DNA from: Bacteroidota bacterium
GTDB taxonomy: Bacteria > Bacteroidota > Bacteroidia > Bacteroidales > UBA10428
Direction: 5' to 3'
DNA length: 64,000 nucleotides
Assembly: GCA_003252385.1 (NCBI GenBank)
Contig: QKEH01000019.1
Span: 24,401-88,400, forward strand
This document shows positions 10,616-20,937 of the stretch, one piece after another. The notes under the pieces were generated by a model. It was not told where the DNA came from. It did no database searches and worked only from the letters and a program-made list of their open reading frames with translations. The position numbers were made by a program, and so were the translations under genes. Numbering within the stretch: position 1 is the first letter of the stretch; each line of letters begins with the position of its first letter.

Positions 10616-11950
10616 ATGAAAAAGATTATTTCTTTTGGTTTCGTATGTGCCATACTCCTGGTCACAAGCTGTTCTGTTGGAGGAGGTGGCGAGCTTACCG
10701 GTGTTGCCGGTAGGGCGAAATACTTTGAGCCAGATCCTTACGGGATGATTTTCGTGCCGCAGGGTAGTTTTACGATGGGGTTGAACGACCAGGATGTGCC
10801 TTGGGCGCAAAACACCTATTCTCGTACGGTAACCGTGGATCCGTTTTGGATGGATGAAACTGAAATTACCAACAACGAATACCGACAGTTCGTCTTTTGG
10901 GTACGGGATTCGATTATGCGAAGAATGTTAGGTGAAGTGATTGATGATTTCGTGATTTCAGAGGATCAGTTTGGGAATCCGATTGAACCCCCCAATCTGA
11001 ACTGGGATATGCGTATTGATTTTCGAGATGAAGAAGTCAATGAAACGCTTAGCGATTTGTTTTACAACGAACAGGAACGCTTTTCCGGCAAAAAGGAAAT
11101 CGATACCCGAAAATTACAATACGAATACTACTGGGTAGATTTGAAACAGGCTGCTCGCAAATCGAATCGTTATAACTATCAAACGAAGGAATATGAAGGT
11201 TTTGTGACTAATGCCGATGGCGAACGCGTAGAGATTCAGGATCGTTCCAGTTTCATCATTCGCGAAGTGGTAAATATATACCCCGACACACTGGTTTGGA
11301 TTGCCGACTTTACCTATTCATTTAACGAACCCTTAACCACACGCTATTTCTGGCACCCTGCATACGACAACTATCCGGTTGTTGGTGTTACCTGGAAACA
11401 GGCCAGTGCTTTTTGCCGGTGGCGTTCCAACTTTCTGAACGCTGGTTTGGCTGCTTCGGGTCAACCTCCCGTACACGATTATCATTTGCCCAGCGAATCG
11501 GAGTGGGAATATGCAGCACGGGGCGGTCTGGAACACTCCATGTATCCATGGGGCGGTTATTATACCCGTAATAAAGAGGGGTGCTTTTTAGCCAACTTCA
11601 AACCTTTGCGCGGTAATTATATCGACGATGGCGGATCGGTGACTTTGGGAGTAGGAACTTATCAGCCGAATGAATATGGTTTGTACGATATGGCTGGAAA
11701 CGTGGCCGAATGGACTAAAAATGCCTTCGATGAATCCGCGTATGTTTTTACACACGATTTAAATCCTGATTATTACTACAATGCGCTTCCCGACGATCCT
11801 CCAGTCTTGAAACGGAAGGTGATTCGTGGTGGTTCCTGGAAAGATATTGCTTTCTTCATGCAAAATGGTGCACGTACCTATGAATATCAGGATACTGCAA
11901 AATCGTACATTGGTTTCCGGTGTGTCAGACCTTACCTGGGATCAAATTAA
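10616..11950 (+). CDS. gldK: GldK gliding motility/T9SS lipoprotein (SUMF1/formylglycine-generating fold)
   Basis: Lipobox ...LLVTSCSVGGG; GMIFVPQGSFTMG, GNVAEWTKN, VIRGGSWKD; first gene of gldKLMN. Confidence 0.95.
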   Translation: MKKIISFGFVCAILLVTSCSVGGGGELTGVAGRAKYFEPDPYGMIFVPQGSFTMGLNDQDVPWAQNTYSRTVTVDPFWMDETEITNNEYRQFVFWVRDSIMRRMLGEVIDDFVISEDQFGNPIEPPNLNWDMRIDFRDEEVNETLSDLFYNEQERFSGKKEIDTRKLQYEYYWVDLKQAARKSNRYNYQTKEYEGFVTNADGERVEIQDRSSFIIREVVNIYPDTLVWIADFTYSFNEPLTTRYFWHPAYDNYPVVGVTWKQASAFCRWRSNFLNAGLAASGQPPVHDYHLPSESEWEYAARGGLEHSMYPWGGYYTRNKEGCFLANFKPLRGNYIDDGGSVTLGVGTYQPNEYGLYDMAGNVAEWTKNAFDESAYVFTHDLNPDYYYNALPDDPPVLKRKVIRGGSWKDIAFFMQNGARTYEYQDTAKSYIGFRCVRPYLGSN

Positions 11951-11983
11951 GGGTAACAACTAGCTAAACAAATTTCACAAAGT

Positions 11984-12925
11984 ATGATCAACATAACGGA
12001 TATTGTTCAGAGTTCGGGTTGGAAGAACTTTATGGCCAAATTGTATGGGATGGGGGCAACGGTGGTTATCGTTGGTGCTCTGTTTAAAATCAACCATTGG
12101 CCAGGAGGTTCTTTAGTTATTACTCTCGGGCTGCTCACGGAGGCAGTTATCTTCTTCTTTTCATCGTTTGAACCCTTGCATGAGGAATTGGACTGGACTC
12201 TGGTATATCCCGAATTAGCAGGACTCTCTGATCCGGATGAAATTGAAAATTTCAAAGAACGGAAAGTTATTGAAGAAGGCGGGCGTTCTATAGAACGCAT
12301 CGAGGAGGTGGTTGGAAAAGCCGCCGGAGGTATGGATGAGATGGCTCTAAGTAGGCTGGGTGATAGTTTTTCCAAATTATCGAAGACAGCAGAAGGTCTG
12401 ACTGATTTGAGCAGAGCAACAGCAGCCTCGGACGATTTTGTTAAAAATCTTCAGGGTGCTGCTACTTCTATTGGAGGTCTTACCGAAGCTTATAGTGCTA
12501 CAACAGAATCGATTAAGGAATCGACCACCAGTTTAACCAGTTCATACTTTGATGCTGCAACAAAAATCGCTCAATCGGGACAGAACATTGCCGATTCTTA
12601 CCAGGCGATAGCCACGACCATTCAGGAGGAGCAAAAAAATATTAGCCTGGGAAGTAAGGAGCATGAAGCTCAAATTGAAAAACTCAACAAAAGTCTATCT
12701 GACCTGAATACGGTATATGAGTCGCAAATACGGGAAACCCAAAACCATATGAAAGGATCAGCTGAATTGTACAGCGGTTTGCAATCGATGATTAGCAACC
12801 TCAAAGATTCAGTTGTAGAGACCAATAAGTACAAAGACGAAATGACCAAGTTAAAACAAAGCATTGCGTCGCTTAATGGTATCTATGGGAACATGCTTTC
12901 CACCATGGACGAGCTGACGAAATAA
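11984..12925 (+). CDS. gldL: GldL gliding motility/T9SS inner-membrane protein
   Basis: KNFMAKLYGMGATVVIVGALFKINHWPGGSLVITLGLLTEAVIFFFSSFEP with coiled-coil C-terminus. Confidence 0.96.
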   Translation: MINITDIVQSSGWKNFMAKLYGMGATVVIVGALFKINHWPGGSLVITLGLLTEAVIFFFSSFEPLHEELDWTLVYPELAGLSDPDEIENFKERKVIEEGGRSIERIEEVVGKAAGGMDEMALSRLGDSFSKLSKTAEGLTDLSRATAASDDFVKNLQGAATSIGGLTEAYSATTESIKESTTSLTSSYFDAATKIAQSGQNIADSYQAIATTIQEEQKNISLGSKEHEAQIEKLNKSLSDLNTVYESQIRETQNHMKGSAELYSGLQSMISNLKDSVVETNKYKDEMTKLKQSIASLNGIYGNMLSTMDELTK

Positions 12926-12959
12926 ACCGTAATCAAGGAATAAGAGATCTCAACAACTT

Positions 12960-14627
12960 ATGGGCCACGGTAAAGAAACCCCCAGACAGAAACTCATTGG
13001 TATGATGTATTTGGTGCTTATGGCGATGCTGGCACTTAACGTATCCAATGAAGTACTTAACGCTTTTTCTGTGCTTGATAACGGATTACATAAAACCATT
13101 GAAACCCTCGAAGGTACCAATACCCAGCTAATTGCTGATTTCGAGGCACAGTATGAGATGAACCCCGGGAAAGTGGGCGTATGGAAAGACAAAGCCTTGG
13201 AGGTAGCAGAGAAAGGGGAAGCATTGTACGACTTTATTGAAGCCAAGAAGAAGGAAATTCTGGAAAGTGCTGGAGAAGACCTCTCTGTGGTTTACGATGA
13301 GCATGGTATTCTTAATGTCGCGGCTATTGGAGCCAAGGATAAAACAGATGCACCCGCTTTTATTATGGTCGGTGACAATAACGATAAAGAAGGAAAAAAG
13401 CTTCGCCTGATGATGGAAGATTTCAGAAATCATCTGGTGGGAAACGTTCTTACTGCTGAAGATGCTGAGTCGGTTAGAACTTCCATAGAAAGTGGTTTGG
13501 ATACGGAAGTACATGGGCATGGTGATAAGGCAGCAAGTGGCACTGAATTGCACTCTTGGGAGAGCACTCATTTTGAACATTTACCCATGGCAGGAGTGAT
13601 TACTATACTCACAGGGCTACAGATCAATGTACAAAACGCCACAGCTGAGGCATTGAAATATTTGTACGGCCAAATTGATGCCGGATCGTTTAAATTCAAC
13701 AGATTGGATGCAACGGTAATTCCCAATTCAAATTACATAATCAAGGGAAACGAGTACAATGCGCAGGTTTTTCTGGCAGCCAGCGATACAACTGCATCGC
13801 CTGTAATCTATGTTACGAGTAATCCTCGTCCCTACGATTCGGTGCGTGCTGAAGATGGAATTTCCTGGGCCTATTCAAAACGAGAAGATATTACCTATGA
13901 GGAACTTGAGGTAGAACCTGGCTCCGGAAAGGGAATTTACCGTGTACCCGGAAGCGCATTAGGTGAAAAAACCTGGGGAGGATTAATTGAACTTACCGGG
14001 CCATCAGGAAGTAAGATTGTTAAACCTTTCCGTCAAAAATACCTGGTGGCAGAAGGATCGGTTACTGTAGCGCCTACCAAGATGAATGTGTTCTACCTGG
14101 GTGTGGATAATCCGGTGGAAGTTTCGGTGGCAGGTGTTCGTCCTGAGCAAATTGAGATTGAGCTTACCAATGCGAGGCATATCATGAAGGATAACACCTA
14201 CATAATCCGCCCCATTAGACCGGGTAATGCTTTTGTTGTGGTATATGCTAAAATTGATGGTCAAAGAAGGGAAATGGGGAGGAAGGAGTTTCGGGTAAAA
14301 ACTGTACCCAGTCCGGTAGCCATGGTGAACGAGCAGAAAGGAGGAGCCATCAACCAGAATGTGTTAGCTGCTCAAATTGGTGTGGTTGCAGAAATGGAAA
14401 ACTTTGATTTCGATCTTAAATTTACCATTACGGAATTTACTGTATCAGCTGTCGTGCAGGGTTTCGTTCGGGAATATACATCCAAATCGAATCGGTTTAC
14501 ACAGGAACAAAAAAACCTGATAAAGAACCTTAGTAGAGGGAACAATGTTTATATTCAGGATATTAAAGCGGTAGGACCTGATGGTTCGACTCGTCCGTTA
14601 TCCACTATAAACTTCAGATTGAACTAA
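12960..14627 (+). CDS. gldM: GldM gliding motility/T9SS protein
   Basis: MGHGKETPRQKLIGMMYLVLMAMLALNVSNEVLNAFSVLDNGL. Confidence 0.97.
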   Translation: MGHGKETPRQKLIGMMYLVLMAMLALNVSNEVLNAFSVLDNGLHKTIETLEGTNTQLIADFEAQYEMNPGKVGVWKDKALEVAEKGEALYDFIEAKKKEILESAGEDLSVVYDEHGILNVAAIGAKDKTDAPAFIMVGDNNDKEGKKLRLMMEDFRNHLVGNVLTAEDAESVRTSIESGLDTEVHGHGDKAASGTELHSWESTHFEHLPMAGVITILTGLQINVQNATAEALKYLYGQIDAGSFKFNRLDATVIPNSNYIIKGNEYNAQVFLAASDTTASPVIYVTSNPRPYDSVRAEDGISWAYSKREDITYEELEVEPGSGKGIYRVPGSALGEKTWGGLIELTGPSGSKIVKPFRQKYLVAEGSVTVAPTKMNVFYLGVDNPVEVSVAGVRPEQIEIELTNARHIMKDNTYIIRPIRPGNAFVVVYAKIDGQRREMGRKEFRVKTVPSPVAMVNEQKGGAINQNVLAAQIGVVAEMENFDFDLKFTITEFTVSAVVQGFVREYTSKSNRFTQEQKNLIKNLSRGNNVYIQDIKAVGPDGSTRPLSTINFRLN

Positions 14628-14642
14628 CCTTTTAAATTTGAT

Positions 14643-15506
14643 ATGATGAAAAAGATTGTGTTTTGGCTAATTGGAGTGATGCTGCTGGCAACCGGTATCG
14701 GTTTACAAGCACAGGACAACCTGAAAGAAGTTTACGTACGGGAACATATACCTCATAAAAAACCGGTTCCTTACGAATATATGCGGGAAGCTGATATAAT
14801 GTGGTCAAAAGTAGTATACCGTATGATCGACTTACGTCAAAAGCAGAACTTGCCGTTATACTATCCAACAAAACCTATTGGGGGAAGGATGAATTTGGTC
14901 GATTTGCTGCTTTGGGGGATTGATAATGAAGGCGTTCGCGCATTTTCAACCAACGATCCTCTGAACGAGTTTACCGCACAGATGACCATTGACCAAATTG
15001 ATCAGGCATTTGCAGCTGGTACCGATACTACTAAAACAACCGATCCAACCACTGGGCAGTTAGTGGAAGTGATTGTTGAAAATCCCCGCAAAACATACGA
15101 AGTACAAAAGCTCCTGATAAAGGAGAAGTGGTTTTTCGATAAAAACCATTCGGTAATGAAAGTTCGGATTATTGGAATTAGTCCAATTCGTGTCTACAAT
15201 CGTTTGGATGATCAGGGAATGCCCACTGATGAGATTCTTCAGTCACAAACCTGCTGGATATACTTCCCCGAAATACGTCCTATATTGGCGAATCACGAAA
15301 TTTTTAACCGACAGAATGATTCACAACGGATCTCCTTCGACGATTTCTTTATGCAACGTCGTTTTTCCAGCAATATTTTTGCAGTTTCCAATGTGTACGA
15401 CAATCGTTGGAATAACTCCTATACTATGGGCGTTGATGCGTTGATGGAGGCAGAAAAGCAAAAGGAATGGCTCTTTAACATTGAACACGATTTGTGGGAA
15501 TACTAG
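14643..15506 (+). CDS. gldN: GldN gliding motility/T9SS protein
   Basis: Signal peptide, then READIMWSKVVYRMIDLRQKQNLPLYYPTKPIGGRMNLVDLLLWGI; last gene of gldKLMN. Confidence 0.96.
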   Translation: MMKKIVFWLIGVMLLATGIGLQAQDNLKEVYVREHIPHKKPVPYEYMREADIMWSKVVYRMIDLRQKQNLPLYYPTKPIGGRMNLVDLLLWGIDNEGVRAFSTNDPLNEFTAQMTIDQIDQAFAAGTDTTKTTDPTTGQLVEVIVENPRKTYEVQKLLIKEKWFFDKNHSVMKVRIIGISPIRVYNRLDDQGMPTDEILQSQTCWIYFPEIRPILANHEIFNRQNDSQRISFDDFFMQRRFSSNIFAVSNVYDNRWNNSYTMGVDALMEAEKQKEWLFNIEHDLWEY

Positions 15507-15530
15507 TATTGGATTTACTTAAGGTTAGAT

Positions 15531-15573
15531 AAAACACAAAAGGCTGTCCGGTGGGACAGCCTTTTGTGTTTTT
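15531..15573 (+). terminator. Intrinsic terminator downstream of gldN
   Basis: Perfect 19-bp arms AAAACACAAAAGGCTGTCC / GGACAGCCTTTTGTGTTTT, 4-nt loop GGTG. Confidence 0.93.
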
Positions 15574-15948
15574 ATCCTATCTGGAAATATCTTCCGGGTA
15601 AAATGGAATAATGGTAGTTTGTGTTTACCTTTAATTATCTTGAAATTAGGAATGTTATGGCCTTACTTTGTACCATGAATATTACTGCGCATGACAGACT
15701 TACATCCGTTGGTCTTAGGATATAAAAACATTGGATATTCCATAATCACTATCCGGGGAGGTAATCTGCGGTCCCGTCGAATGAAACCGGTCGGCCTTAT
15801 TTCAGATAGTGATAGCACATTGAGCTGGCTGGGGATGTTAACCATTGCGGTGCGCCATTTGTAACCAGTCAGCTTTTTTAATGCATTCTTGTTTGGCAAA
15901 TAAAAAAGCGATTACAACATTATTAGTAGTAATCGCTTGATTATGAAG

Positions 15949-16022
15949 TGGTCCCACTTGGGCTCGAACCAAGGACCCTCTGATTATGAGTCAGATGCTC
16001 TAACCAGCTGAGCTATGGGACC
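15949..16022 (-). tRNA. tRNA with CAT anticodon (elongator Met or Ile2)
   Basis: Reverse complement GGTCCCATAGCTCAGCTGGTTAGAGCATCTGACTCATAATCAGAGGGTCCTTGGTTCGAGCCCAAGTGGGACCA folds as a cloverleaf; G1:C72, A73, anticodon loop CTCATAA. Confidence 0.95.
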
Positions 16023-16102
16023 TGCTCCTTTTTTAAAAGGATTGCAATGTTAGTTATTTCATTTGAGAGTTGCAATACTTTTCGGGGCGGAGTACAATAA
16101 AA

Positions 16103-16852
16103 CTAATCGATACGTTCAATACCTCCTAAAACCACCTGCATCAATTGATCGAGATGTTTTTCAGCGATCTCATTTTTTTCGGCTCGGGTGGACGGAAGGA
16201 TGTCGGTGCGCCAGGAATCGAAATAATTGCATAGAGAAATGGCCCCATATGACATGCCCAATTCGTGCGATAATATGGCTTCGGGGGCAGTGGTGGTATT
16301 TACCACATCGGCACCCCAACGCCGGTATAGGTTCGATTCCGCCCGGGTGGATTGCCTTGGTCCATCCACCGCCAGTACCGTTCCTTTGGTGTGTACGGTA
16401 ATACCCTGAACCACTGCGGATTCTATCAGGCAATTGCGAATGGTTTCTGAAAACGGCTTATGGAATGCTGTATGGTTTAATTGATCCAGCTTTATCTTGT
16501 CGGTAAAAGTCATTTCGCGATGCGTAGTTAAATCAATAAACTGGTCGAAGACCACTAAATCTCCGGTTTCAATCTCTTCCTGCAAACTACCGCAAAAAGA
16601 AGTGGCCACAATATGGGTGCATCCCAATACGTGCAAGGCGTATATATTGGCGCGGTAGTTCACGGCAAATGCAGGAATTTCGTTTGCTGCCCCATGTCGC
16701 TGGAGAATACATACCTCTTTGCCCATTCGTTTTCCGGTACTTATTTTCGTGCTCGGGCGACCGTAAGGCGTATCCGGAAAATGTTCAATTCCATCGGATA
16801 GTATATCGCCCCTGCGCATGCCTTTACCCAGTATCAACCCTATCTTAATCAT
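16103..16852 (-). CDS. Purine nucleoside phosphorylase / S-methyl-5'-thioadenosine phosphorylase family
   Basis: MIKIGLILGKGMRRGD..., LQRHGAANEIPAFAVNYRANIYAL, ATSFCGSLQEEIETGDLVVFDQFIDLT; likely start at the internal ATG. Confidence 0.88.
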   Translation of the reverse strand: MIKIGLILGKGMRRGDILSDGIEHFPDTPYGRPSTKISTGKRMGKEVCILQRHGAANEIPAFAVNYRANIYALHVLGCTHIVATSFCGSLQEEIETGDLVVFDQFIDLTTHREMTFTDKIKLDQLNHTAFHKPFSETIRNCLIESAVVQGITVHTKGTVLAVDGPRQSTRAESNLYRRWGADVVNTTTAPEAILSHELGMSYGAISLCNYFDSWRTDILPSTRAEKNEIAEKHLDQLMQVVLGGIERID

Positions 16853-17094
16853 AGTGCTTCGTTGGTTTATAATTGATTTTTTTACATTTGGAACTTCCAT
16901 GTGGATAATCGTGCTCTTGTGTATTCAACCCAAAATAATGGATATTACATTTTGAATTACGAATAGTGTAAAGATCATTGATCCTCTGAACTATTTATAT
17001 CCAAATTGGGTTTACGCAGGATTTAACACAATGCACATCATACTGAATGCCAAACCAGCTATATTTATCCCAAATTGCATTAGTACGAAATTAC

Positions 17095-17748
17095 ATGAAA
17101 ATACGACAGTCTCAAAACATTGATTTCAACAGCTTTTCGGCGGTAATTTTCGACTGGGGGGGTGTGATTACCGAACTCGAGCCGGCACGTTGCATTGCCG
17201 CTTTTAACGAACTGGGTCTGGGCACAATTAAAAACTATCTGAATGACATCCGTCCTTCGAACCCTTTTATTCAGTACGAAACTGGTAGGATACAGACACC
17301 TGAGTTTGTGCAATACCTTAACGATGATATGGGGAAATTTGTGAATCCAAATTTGATTGAAAGTGCCTGGTGTAAGATGTTAGGCCACACCCCAATAGTT
17401 CGTCTCAGACTGCTTGGCATCTTGAACGAAAAGTATAAAACATTTCTGTTAAGCAATACCAATCCGAGCCATACTCATTACTATTTGAGGTATCTATTGG
17501 ATTCCATGCAGTTCGATTTTGGCTCGGCTTTTACTAAGATGTATTTTTCCTATGAAATGGGTGTCATGAAACCCCATCCAAAAATTTTCAAAATGGTGAT
17601 TGAGGAGCAACAGCTGGATGTTTCAAGAACTCTTTTTCTTGATGATAGGCCTGACAACATTAGTGCGGCTCGTGCACTTGGATTGCAAACAATTCAGGTT
17701 GGACCGGAAAATCCAATTGAGATTTTGTTTGCTGAACTTTTACACTAG
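17095..17748 (+). CDS. HAD family hydrolase
   Basis: FSAVIFDWGGVITELEPA (motif I), FLLSNTNPSHTHY, MGVMKPHPKIF, LFLDDRPDNISAARALG. Confidence 0.88.
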   Translation: MKIRQSQNIDFNSFSAVIFDWGGVITELEPARCIAAFNELGLGTIKNYLNDIRPSNPFIQYETGRIQTPEFVQYLNDDMGKFVNPNLIESAWCKMLGHTPIVRLRLLGILNEKYKTFLLSNTNPSHTHYYLRYLLDSMQFDFGSAFTKMYFSYEMGVMKPHPKIFKMVIEEQQLDVSRTLFLDDRPDNISAARALGLQTIQVGPENPIEILFAELLH

Positions 17749-17836
17749 CGGATTCGGTGGATGGGTCTTCAATAGTTTAAAAACTCATATTACAAAAAAT
17801 TGATTAACTTGCTATTACGAATAAAAATATACGGTT

Positions 17837-18313
17837 ATGAAATTGAAATTTTTTGTAGTATCCTGGTTTTTAGGACTCGCCGCCATGGCTTTCAGTCAGT
17901 CGCCGAAACAAGCGGTTTTAGTAAACCTGAAGGATGGTTCCTCCATTGATGCCCTGCATTTCGGGCAAGATAAGTGTGGTAAGGAAACTTATGGAGATAA
18001 TTATATTATTATTCGTGGAAAGTATTTAGGTAATGTTACGGAGATTAAGCAATACCACGACATTGAGAAAATTGTTCTGGAAGGATACTCCAAGGATCCG
18101 GTAGCCTCAATCGGGAATGAAAAGGGCACCGTGCGTATCTTTAAAAAAAATGGCGTTGCGGTAACATTGGAAGAGGCAGAAATCGCCATGTCGTGTTATG
18201 GGACGGGGGATAAGTACAACACTGTTGTAGTTACCTTGTTAAATCCACTAAACAACAAGGTGGCTGAGCAAACCATTCACACCAGGGACATTCAATCTGT
18301 TATTTTTAAATAA
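17837..18313 (+). CDS. Hypothetical secreted protein
   Basis: 158 aa with signal peptide MKLKFFVVSWFLGLAAMAFSQ; no family recognised. Confidence 0.65.
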   Translation: MKLKFFVVSWFLGLAAMAFSQSPKQAVLVNLKDGSSIDALHFGQDKCGKETYGDNYIIIRGKYLGNVTEIKQYHDIEKIVLEGYSKDPVASIGNEKGTVRIFKKNGVAVTLEEAEIAMSCYGTGDKYNTVVVTLLNPLNNKVAEQTIHTRDIQSVIFK

Positions 18314-18490
18314 CTGCTGAAAGGTAATTCTCCATCTTGGCACCCAACTCTCCAACTCTTGAATCAAGAGACAGGATTGTATGCAATGAATATGTACAAT
18401 CCTCATTTGCAGATTGTGGACGATTGGTAAGGATATAAAGGCTTTTTAGTTACCAACCTATACAGCCAGTTACCCTGAAGTTGTGATTTA

Positions 18491-20383
18491 CTATACCTGG
18501 GTTGTAGGTTCCACCCAGTCCCCATTGGACTTTATAAGGTTGATCAGCTCCTCCACGGCGAGATGTTCCGATACATTTCGTTTTACTACTTCTTTTTCCT
18601 TGTACAGGGTAACTTTTCCGGCGCCTGTTCCTACATATCCATAATCGGCATCGGCCATTTCGCCGGGGCCGTTCACAATGCACCCCATTACACCAATTTT
18701 CAGTCCCTTGAGGTGCGAAGTTCGTTCCTGTATCTTGCGGGTAGTGGTTTGTAAATCAAATAGCGTTCGTCCGCAGGAAGGGCAGGAAATGTATTCCGTT
18801 TTGGAGAAGCGCACCCGGCTGGCCTGTAAAATGCCGAATGCCGTTTCGATGCAACGTATCTGCGGAACCAACTCATTGGCTTCAAGCCATAATCCATCGC
18901 CTAAACCATCCAGAAAAAGCACTCCCATGTCCGTAGCTGCATACAGTTGAAATTCGCCCGGGGATTGAACACGATACCGTTTTTTGAACACTACAGGCAG
19001 CCTGCAATCGGCGTTCATCATTCGAAACACGGCTGATCGGATATCGGCATGCCAATTGGCATTTTCCGATTCCAATACGAGAATGAGTTGTTCTTGTTTG
19101 ATGCGGTGTAGCATGTCGGAATCCAGTGTTGATGCCAGCATGATTAGAAGTGCACCCGGTGGAACATTTTTGGCTTTTTTAAAAGCTTCAAAACTGGTGA
19201 AAATATTGCATTGGGAACCACGGTATTGCCACACATTTCGTTGAGGAGGACGCGGTAAATGCAGCGGCCATTCGTCAACAATCAACCCATCGGGTGCTAA
19301 ATCGGAAAAGGACCAACCAGACGAAGCATGGTAGTTCCAACCCACTGCCTGTAGCGCTGAAGGAGTAATGTCGCCGGATAAATTGGTAAGAACAGAAGGC
19401 AATGCATTTGCGCCTATGTTGGCATACGCGTGGGTGACGCGACGTTTGTATTCGTAAAGATCAATGGGTAAGTCACCAAACCCGGGTACGGTTGGGTGTC
19501 CTTCTCGTTGTTTAATATACTTAACCAGGCTTTGTGCAACTGGAATTTCGGCCTCAGGGGCTTCGGTAAGGGAAACTCGTATGGTATCTCCCAGACCATC
19601 TACCAGTAAGGCTCCAATGCCTACTGCCGACTTAATTCTTCCATCTTCACCTTCGCCGGCTTCGGTAACTCCCAAGTGTAAGGGAAAGCACATTCCTTCA
19701 GCAGCCATTTTATCTGCCAGAATACGGGTGGCATATACCATTACCCGGGTGTTGCTGGACTTCATGGAAACTACCACCTCATTGAAATCCACGGCTTTAC
19801 ATATGCGCAAAAATTCCATTGCCGATTCGGCCATGCCTTCGGGTGTATCGCCATAGCGGCTCATTATGCGGTCGGACAAGGAACCGTGGTTGGTGCCAAT
19901 GCGTAACGCCGTGCCATGCTTTTTACAAAGGGAAATCAATTCTAAGAATTTTGTCCTTAAACGGTCTAGTTCTGACTGGTACTGTTCCGGGGTATAATCC
20001 AGCATGCCCTTTTTACGATCCACAAAATTTCCGGGATTAATTCGCACCTTACTCACTATGGCCGCAGACAGTAAAGCGAGCTTAGGGTTGAAATGGATGT
20101 CGGCCACGATGGGTATAGTACAATGCTCATGACCCAGTCGTAGAACCAGTTCCTTTAATGCTTCGGCTTCTTTCTGTGTAGGTACCGTAACACGAGCGTA
20201 TTCGGCTCCTGCTTGGTGAACCGCAAGTATCTGTTTGGCAGTGGCCTCAACATCAGCAGTTGGGGTGTTGGTCATGGTTTGTACCCGGATGGGATACGAA
20301 CCACCCAGGGGGATTCCGCCAATAGTTACCACATGGGTTGGCCGGCGTTGATACCGGACAAGGTGCTGTAGTTTGTGTTGCAT
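18491..20383 (-). CDS. ispG: 4-hydroxy-3-methylbut-2-en-1-yl diphosphate synthase, long three-domain form
   Basis: 630 aa; PIRVQTMTNTPTADVEAT, ADIHFNPKLAL, KVRINPGNF, C-terminal FeS motif SCPSCGRTLFDL and GCIVNGPGEMADADYGYVG. Confidence 0.96.
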   Translation of the reverse strand: MQHKLQHLVRYQRRPTHVVTIGGIPLGGSYPIRVQTMTNTPTADVEATAKQILAVHQAGAEYARVTVPTQKEAEALKELVLRLGHEHCTIPIVADIHFNPKLALLSAAIVSKVRINPGNFVDRKKGMLDYTPEQYQSELDRLRTKFLELISLCKKHGTALRIGTNHGSLSDRIMSRYGDTPEGMAESAMEFLRICKAVDFNEVVVSMKSSNTRVMVYATRILADKMAAEGMCFPLHLGVTEAGEGEDGRIKSAVGIGALLVDGLGDTIRVSLTEAPEAEIPVAQSLVKYIKQREGHPTVPGFGDLPIDLYEYKRRVTHAYANIGANALPSVLTNLSGDITPSALQAVGWNYHASSGWSFSDLAPDGLIVDEWPLHLPRPPQRNVWQYRGSQCNIFTSFEAFKKAKNVPPGALLIMLASTLDSDMLHRIKQEQLILVLESENANWHADIRSAVFRMMNADCRLPVVFKKRYRVQSPGEFQLYAATDMGVLFLDGLGDGLWLEANELVPQIRCIETAFGILQASRVRFSKTEYISCPSCGRTLFDLQTTTRKIQERTSHLKGLKIGVMGCIVNGPGEMADADYGYVGTGAGKVTLYKEKEVVKRNVSEHLAVEELINLIKSNGDWVEPTTQV

Positions 20384-20885
20384 CTTAAGAATAAATCAGC
20401 CCTGGCAAATGCCAAGGCTGACAAAGTTAGTAACTTGATCCCAACAATTCCATCACTTACAATCCTTTCTAAGTTCGACTAACTTATTTGATTACCGAAA
20501 ACCGAAACTGCTGTAAAAATAAAGGCTTTACATAAGAGTGAAGATGAAACGGTTATGAATCAAATCATTCTTTCAAATGATTGATATCATCCTGGAATGA
20601 GGGGAATTAACGATTTCATGTACCAAGAAACGCTATTGCCATAGGAGAGGGAAGTAATTTTGCGGAAGACAGAAACTAAGTATTCATGTGTGACTTAACA
20701 GAGTGGATCTATTAACGATGGGAGTGGGTAAAACCGTTGTCGATTTGGGGTTGAGGGAATGGCGGTGATTACCTCCCGGATTCAACGTGTTTTCCGGGTT
20801 TTATTTTGAAGATCCTATTGATATGATGGATTCCAAGGATGGTGCCATCGGATAATCTAACTTGCCGTTCGCTGCCTCCGGTAAA

Positions 20886-20911
20886 CAAAAAACCCTGCCA
20901 GGAGCAGGATT
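20886..20911 (-). terminator. Intrinsic terminator downstream of the response-regulator gene
   Basis: On the minus strand: ATCCTGC-TCCTG-GCAGGGTTTTTTG. Confidence 0.7.
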
Positions 20912-20937
20912 TCAATATATTAGTTCTTTATAAGTAC

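Noticed and set aside
15663-15899. 78-aa minus-strand ORF between gldN and the tRNA
   Set aside because: No recognisable motif; intergenic-like composition. A degenerate gene cannot be excluded, but it is not supported.
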